Shown: positions 59,922 to 64,000 of the stretch, in pieces | Layout of the letters: each line of letters starts with the position of its first letter | Position numbering within the stretch: position 1 is the stretch's first letter | NCBI GenBank assembly: GCA_036307445.1 | Contig: JAXJXP010000033.1 | Location: forward strand, 1 to 64,000 | Reading direction: 5' to 3' | Length of the DNA: 64,000 nucleotides | DNA from: HGM11525 sp036307445 | GTDB taxonomy: Bacteria > Bacillota > Clostridia > UBA1381 | The notes under the pieces: model-generated | Told to the model about the DNA's origin: nothing | The model's input: the letters and a program-made list of their open reading frames with translations, nothing else | Database searches by the model: none | Translations under genes and position numbers: made by a program

Positions 59922-59983
59922 TGGGGAGGTATCTCCAGTGCACAACGAAAAGACCGCCGTACCGCCGGAATATAACCTCCCCA
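59922..59983 (-). terminator. Long-loop hairpin, possible terminator of the eda-kdgK operon
   Basis: TGGGGAGGT (59922-59930) pairs with ACCTCCCCA (59975-59983) over a 44-nt loop. On the minus strand, TTTGATTATTTTT follows. It lies between the kdgK stop and the response regulator start. Confidence 0.55.
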
Positions 59984-60004
59984 AAAATCGTTGATATTTA
60001 TAAA

Positions 60005-61036
60005 TTATCTCTGAACTCTGCCCGAACCGTCGCCGCCGACAAGGTTGTCAACATCGGCTCTTGATACCAAATTGAAGTCGCCGGGGATTGTATGCTTGAG
60101 AGCTGATGCAGCTACACCGAACTCAAGCGCTGACTTAAAGTCTTTTCCGTCCATAAAACCGCAGATAGTACCGCCGGCAAAGCTATCGCCGCCGCCAACT
60201 CTGTCTACGATAGGGCTGATTCTGTATTCTCTTGAATGATAAAACTCCTTGGTATCTCTTGAATAGATGCAAGCGGACCAGCCATTGTCAGATGCACTGT
60301 GACTTACACGAAGCGAAGAAATCACATATTCAAAGTTAAACTTAGCAACCATCTGTTCAAAAATATCCTTGTAGCCTGCAAGCTCAAGCTCACCGCTTGT
60401 AACATCTGTGTTACCTGGCTTGAAGCCGAGGACCTTTTCAGCATCCTCTTCGTTACCGATACACACGTCAACATACTGCATAAGGTTTGTCATAACCTTC
60501 TGAGCCTTTTCGCTTGTCCAGAGCTTTTTACGGAAGTTAAGGTCGCATGAAACCTTTACACCCTTAGCCTTAGCTGCTTTTAAAGCAGCCTCTGTAAGCT
60601 CAGCTGCAGCATCGGATACAGCCGGAGTAATTCCTGTAAAGTGGAACCAGTCTGCGCCGTCAAAAATTGCTTCAAAGTCAAAATCCTCTGCAACTGCAGT
60701 TGAAATTGAAGAATGAGCACGGTCATATACAACGTTGGATGCTCTCATAGCTGCACCTGTTTCGAGGAAGTATATACCAAGTCTCTCGCCGCCTCTTGCA
60801 ATGTTCTTTGTTTCAACACCCATCTTGCGAAGTGCTGCGACAGCACACTCACCAATAGGGTTATTGGGAACCTTTGTGACAAATTCTGCATTATGACCGT
60901 AGTTTGCCAATGATACAGCAACGTTAGCCTCGCCGCCGCCGTAGCATACGTCAAATTCGTCTGCCTGAATAAACTTTTCATTTCCCGGAGTTGAAAGACG
61001 GAGCATAATCTCTCCCATTGTTACTATTTTACCCAT
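60005..61036 (-). CDS. kdgK: 2-dehydro-3-deoxygluconokinase (PfkB family sugar kinase)
   Basis: This 343-residue kinase phosphorylates 2-keto-3-deoxygluconate to KDPG. The PfkB fold shows GGGEANVAVSLANYG (about 32-46) and the C-terminal anion-hole motif VDRVGGGDSFAGGTICG (in parts VGGGDSFAGG). The neighbour eda encodes the aldolase that cleaves its product, which supports this specificity over fructokinase. AGGTAA-type ribosome binding site; the gap from eda is 24 bp. Confidence 0.92.
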   Translation of the reverse strand: MGKIVTMGEIMLRLSTPGNEKFIQADEFDVCYGGGEANVAVSLANYGHNAEFVTKVPNNPIGECAVAALRKMGVETKNIARGGERLGIYFLETGAAMRASNVVYDRAHSSISTAVAEDFDFEAIFDGADWFHFTGITPAVSDAAAELTEAALKAAKAKGVKVSCDLNFRKKLWTSEKAQKVMTNLMQYVDVCIGNEEDAEKVLGFKPGNTDVTSGELELAGYKDIFEQMVAKFNFEYVISSLRVSHSASDNGWSACIYSRDTKEFYHSREYRISPIVDRVGGGDSFAGGTICGFMDGKDFKSALEFGVAASALKHTIPGDFNLVSRADVDNLVGGDGSGRVQR

Positions 61037-61060
61037 TATTATTACCTCGCTTTATGTAAA

Positions 61061-61705
61061 TTATTTTGCTCTTGCAGCCTTTATGTTCTCGATAAATGCC
61101 TTTGCCTTTGCGGTTATGTCTGCATAGTCGCCTGTTTTTGCACCTGCGGTGAGTGATGAACCTGCACCGACAGCTACTGCACCTGCCTTAATCCACTGTG
61201 CAACGTTGTCAACATCAACACCGCCTGTCGGCATCATCTGTGCCTGCGGAAGAGGACCCTTGATATCCTTGATGATAGTCGGGCCATAAAGGTCGGCGGG
61301 GAAAATCTTGACTATATCAGAGCCTGCTTCCATAGCAGTTATAACCTCTGTTATTGTAGCACAACCCGGCATATAAGGAACTCTGTAACGGTTACAGAGC
61401 TTAGCAGCCTCAAGGTTGAAGGCTGGACTTACAACGAAATTAGCACCAGAAAGGATAGCAATTCTTGCTGTTTCAGGGTCTAAAACGGTACCTGCACCCA
61501 AAAGCATTTCGCCATTTGTATATTTTGCGGCAAGAGCCTCAATAACCTTGTGAGCGCCCGGTACTGTAAATGTAAGCTCAATTGACGGACATCCGCCCTC
61601 GAGGCAAGCATCACAGATGCGCATTGCGTCGTCGGCAGAATTTGCACGAACTACTGCAACTAAACCCGCATCGGTCATTTTGGTCAAAACCTGTTCTTTT
61701 AACAT
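61061..61705 (-). CDS. eda: KDPG/KHG aldolase
   Basis: This 214-residue class I aldolase cleaves 2-keto-3-deoxy-6-phosphogluconate to pyruvate and glyceraldehyde 3-phosphate. GGCPSIELTFTVPGA (about 33-47, Glu region), LLGAGTVLDPETA, FVVSPAF, the Schiff-base Lys in DIVKIFPADLYGP (about 133-145) and MMPTGGVDVDNV are visible. It is the first gene of an eda-kdgK operon with a clear promoter. The pair points to sugar-acid or uronate catabolism. Confidence 0.95.
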   Translation of the reverse strand: MLKEQVLTKMTDAGLVAVVRANSADDAMRICDACLEGGCPSIELTFTVPGAHKVIEALAAKYTNGEMLLGAGTVLDPETARIAILSGANFVVSPAFNLEAAKLCNRYRVPYMPGCATITEVITAMEAGSDIVKIFPADLYGPTIIKDIKGPLPQAQMMPTGGVDVDNVAQWIKAGAVAVGAGSSLTAGAKTGDYADITAKAKAFIENIKAARAK

Positions 61706-61750
61706 TTTTATCGCCCTCTCTAGATAAAATTTTAAATTATTTCATTACAC

Positions 61751-61779
61751 ATTATACCACTTTAATTTTTTGATTGCAA
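61751..61779 (-). promoter_or_regulatory. Predicted promoter of eda-kdgK
   Basis: On the minus strand TTGCAA (61779-61774), a 17 bp spacer and TATAAT (61756-61751) lie about 45 bp before eda. Confidence 0.8.
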
Positions 61780-61801
61780 TACATAAATTGGAATTTTAAA
61801 T

Positions 61802-61838
61802 AAAAACTGTGATAATACGACTTATTGTATTATCACAG
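61802..61838 (-). terminator. Terminator after the split transketolase
   Basis: On the minus strand the 12-bp stem CTGTGATAATAC/GTATTATCACAG is followed by TTTTT, 10 nt after the transketolase C-terminal subunit stop. Confidence 0.92.
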
Positions 61839-61847
61839 CTCGTTTAT

Positions 61848-62780
61848 TTATTTCTTCAATGCGATTGCTTCTTTAGCATTCTTTGCAATGTTTTCAGGAG
61901 TTAAGCCGTAGTCCTTGAAAAGCTCTGCGGGCTTACCTGATTTACCGAAACGGTCTGTTCCGACAATCTTTACGGGGCAGGGAGCATTTGCACAGACAAC
62001 CTCTGTTACTGCACTTCCAAGACCGCCCATTATGTAATGCTCTTCTGCAGTTACAATTGCGCCTGTTTCTTTTGATGCCTTTGTGATGATTTCCGCATCA
62101 ATAGGCTTGATTGTGTGAATATTTACAACTCTTGCCGATATGCCTTCCTCTGCCAGAAGCTCACGGGCTTTAAGTGCCATTTCAACCATAAGACCTGTTG
62201 CGATAATTGTTACGTCCTTACCGTCCTTAAGCTCAACACCCTTGCCAAGTTCGAACTTATAATCCTCGCCGTTTACGTCTTCGACAGCAAGTCTGCCAAA
62301 TCTCATATAAACAGGGCCGTTGTGGTCGATTGCAGCCTTTACTGCAAGACGTGCTTCAATATCGTCAGCAGGGTTAATAACTACCATATTCGGAATAGAA
62401 CGCATAAGTGCTATATCCTCTAAGCACTGATGAGATGCACCGTCCTCGCCGACAGATATACCTGCGTGAGTTGCACCGATTTTTACGTTTAAGTTAGTGT
62501 AGCCGATTGAGTTTCTTACCTGCTCGAATGCTCTGCCTGCGGCAAACATAGCAAAGCTAGACGCAAATACAGTCTTTCCTGTTGCAGCGAGGCCTGCTGC
62601 AACACTCATCATATTACCCTCGGCGATACCCATATTGATAAAACGCTCGGGGTACTTTTTCATAAACACTTCCGTCTTTGTTGATTTAGACAAATCTGCG
62701 TCCAAAACCACTATATTTTCATCTGCACCGAACTCTGCAAGAGCAGCACCGTATGATTCTCTTGTTGCTTTCTTTGCCAT
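61848..62780 (-). CDS. Transketolase, C-terminal subunit
   Basis: This 310-residue protein carries the pyrimidine-binding and C-terminal domains of transketolase. MGIAEGNMMSVAAGLA has the conserved Glu, FASSFAMFAAGRAFEQVRNS is the cofactor pocket, and THAGISVGEDGASHQ is typical. Split transketolases of about 280 plus 310 residues are common in Firmicutes and in pentose or pectin-related operons. Its start overlaps the stop of the N-terminal subunit by one base, so they are coupled. Confidence 0.95.
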   Translation of the reverse strand: MAKKATRESYGAALAEFGADENIVVLDADLSKSTKTEVFMKKYPERFINMGIAEGNMMSVAAGLAATGKTVFASSFAMFAAGRAFEQVRNSIGYTNLNVKIGATHAGISVGEDGASHQCLEDIALMRSIPNMVVINPADDIEARLAVKAAIDHNGPVYMRFGRLAVEDVNGEDYKFELGKGVELKDGKDVTIIATGLMVEMALKARELLAEEGISARVVNIHTIKPIDAEIITKASKETGAIVTAEEHYIMGGLGSAVTEVVCANAPCPVKIVGTDRFGKSGKPAELFKDYGLTPENIAKNAKEAIALKK

Positions 62781-63628
62781 TATCTCTGTGCCTCCAATTC
62801 TGCAATAATTTTATCAAGCTCAGAAATTGCCTGATTATACTGCTCCTCATTGGGAGCTGCACCGTGCCAAGCAGCATTGTTTTCCATAAAGGACACATTC
62901 TTACCCTTAACAGATTTCATAATGATTGCTGTCGGCTTGCCCTTTGTAGCCTTTGCCTCTTCGATTGCACTTTCAAGTGCATCGAAATCGTGAGCATCTG
63001 TAACAATAGCGTGCCAGCCAAATGCTTCAAACTTCTTGTCAATAGGAGTCGGGTTCATAACCTTGGTAATATCGCCGTCTATCTGCAGACCGTTAAAGTC
63101 AATAAATGCAGTAAGGTTGTCCAGTTTGTAGTGAGCGGCAAACATTGCCTGCTCCCAAACCTGACCTTCCTCAAGCTCGCCGTCGCCGAGGACTGTATAT
63201 ACTCTGTAATCCTTGTTGTCAAGCTTTGCGGCAAGTGCCATACCGCCTGCAGCGGAAACACCCTGACCGAGTGAGCCTGTTGACATATCAATACCGGCAA
63301 CCTTATTCATATCGGGATGTCCCTGAAGATAGCTGTCTGCTCTTCGGAAGGTTTTGATATCATCTATCGGGAAGTAACCACGTTCTGCAAGCACGCTGTA
63401 AAGTGCCGGTGCAGTATGTCCTTTAGAGAGTACAAATCTGTCTCTGTCAGGATTTTTGGGTTTTTTCGGGTCGACATTCATCACCTCGAAATAGAGAAGT
63501 GTCAAAAGGTCAGCTATCGAAAGAGAGCCGCCAGGATGTCCTGAAGAAGCGCTATAAACTGCGGTAAGAGCATTCTTTCTGACCTTATTTGCAATTATCG
63601 CAAGCTCGAGTCTTTTCTTTGTGTCCAT
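62780..63628 (-). CDS. Transketolase, N-terminal subunit
   Basis: This 282-residue protein holds the thiamine diphosphate pyrophosphate-binding domain. SSGHPGGSLSIADLLTLLYF (about 29-48), KGHTAPALYSVL, TGSLGQGVSAA and the metal motif GDGELEEGQVWEQAMFA with later Asn in FIDFNGLQIDG are intact. It works with the C-terminal subunit to transfer two-carbon units in the pentose phosphate pathway. mrnC lies 24 bp upstream. Confidence 0.96.
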   Translation of the reverse strand: MDTKKRLELAIIANKVRKNALTAVYSASSGHPGGSLSIADLLTLLYFEVMNVDPKKPKNPDRDRFVLSKGHTAPALYSVLAERGYFPIDDIKTFRRADSYLQGHPDMNKVAGIDMSTGSLGQGVSAAGGMALAAKLDNKDYRVYTVLGDGELEEGQVWEQAMFAAHYKLDNLTAFIDFNGLQIDGDITKVMNPTPIDKKFEAFGWHAIVTDAHDFDALESAIEEAKATKGKPTAIIMKSVKGKNVSFMENNAAWHGAAPNEEQYNQAISELDKIIAELEAQR

Positions 63629-63652
63629 TGTTCGTTTTTTTCCTTTCTGTTA

Positions 63653-64000
63653 TCATAATTTAGTTGAATGTTCAAATGCTGCTTTCATAACAGCATCAAG
63701 TCTTTCTTTGTCGTTGTTGAAGAAAAGGTAACCCACAAGCGCCTCAAACCCTGTCGCACGGCGGTAGTCGGTTATAGACGCATTCTTTGCGGATGTGGGG
63801 GACTTGGCATTTCTGCCACGCTTGTAAACGGCAAGCTCATCCTCTGTAAGAATTTCTTCAATATTACCTATGCTTCGGCTTTGTGCCTCGGCACTCACAT
63901 AATGTATAGCAGCCTTATGGAGCTTATGTGCCGGCATATCGGGATGTTCGGTTACAATTCTGCATCTGACATACTGCTCATACACGCTGTCGCCTATATA
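63653..64000 (-). CDS. mrnC: Mini-ribonuclease III (partial at window end)
   Basis: The visible C-terminal 115 residues continue past the window edge: the frame reads YIGDSVYEQYVR from base 64000, so the start lies outside. IGDSVYE contains the catalytic Asp of the RNase III-like domain, and TGFEALVGYLFF has the catalytic Glu region. The double-stranded RNA-binding domain is absent, as expected for MrnC, which matures 23S rRNA in Firmicutes. It sits directly before the transketolase genes. Confidence 0.92.
   Translation of the reverse strand, partial: YIGDSVYEQYVRCRIVTEHPDMPAHKLHKAAIHYVSAEAQSRSIGNIEEILTEDELAVYKRGRNAKSPTSAKNASITDYRRATGFEALVGYLFFNNDKERLDAVMKAAFEHSTKL

Overview
The window reads as a chromosomal segment of a low-to-mid GC, spore-forming Firmicute of the class Clostridia, probably an anaerobic fermenter. 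The sequence-based reasons are strong AGGAGG-type ribosome binding sites, a spoVT sporulation regulator, a class III (Firmicutes-type) fructose-bisphosphatase, RNase Y followed by YmdB, mini-RNase III, a DUF1540 cysteine-rich miniprotein, and an S10-spc-alpha ribosomal block that carries rpsD and a KOW protein in the Clostridia arrangement. I cannot assign genus or species from sequence alone.

Layout. 1-10.8 kb: the end of a Na+-pumping decarboxylase operon (oadB and a tiny OadG-like peptide, minus strand), a Mn2+-riboswitch-controlled Ca2+/Mn2+ P-type ATPase, fbp with azlD and yerC, then DUF421/DUF4363 membrane proteins, a cysteine-cluster protein and a VanW surface protein. 10.8-11.5 kb: a tRNA operon Pro-Val-Thr-Tyr (minus) with a duplicated tRNA-Tyr 3' end and two terminators beyond it. 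11.6-20.4 kb: an AraC regulator divergent from a phosphotriesterase-like hydrolase and an M24 peptidase, a small cassette between two identical terminators, a lipase-like protein, an NSS Na+ symporter, an EamA exporter, DUF1540 and spoVT. 20.5-29.1 kb: an SLH surface protein and the topoisomerase IV pair, each behind near-identical promoters, then tagA, tmk and citrate synthase. 29.1-45.3 kb: the full S10-spc-alpha super-operon (32 genes, rpsJ to rplQ, including secY, adk, map, infA, rpoA), behind a long leader with an internal terminator-like hairpin. 45.3-50.5 kb: DUF554 and the glycogen operon glgB-glgC-glgD (minus). 50.5-53.5 kb: an AT-rich island with a transposase-like zinc-ribbon/DDE/SAP-like protein, an array of 13 phased TTTTATAAAA palindromes directly upstream of its promoter, and a small membrane protein. 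53.5-64 kb: rny-ymdB, then minus-strand genes for a two-component system, dihydrofolate reductase and DAHP synthase, a KDPG pathway pair (kdgK, eda), a split transketolase, and mini-RNase III cut by the window end.

How the parts work together. Most of the window is housekeeping: translation, protein export, topology, RNA decay, and central carbon and glycogen metabolism. The eda/kdgK pair and fbp/transketolase point to use of sugar acids feeding triose and pentose phosphate pools. The least ordinary region is 50.7-52.9 kb. Its 21-22 bp spacing puts the palindromes on one face of the helix next to the gene's own promoter, which suggests a multi-site operator or nucleoprotein array for the protein encoded beside it (inference).
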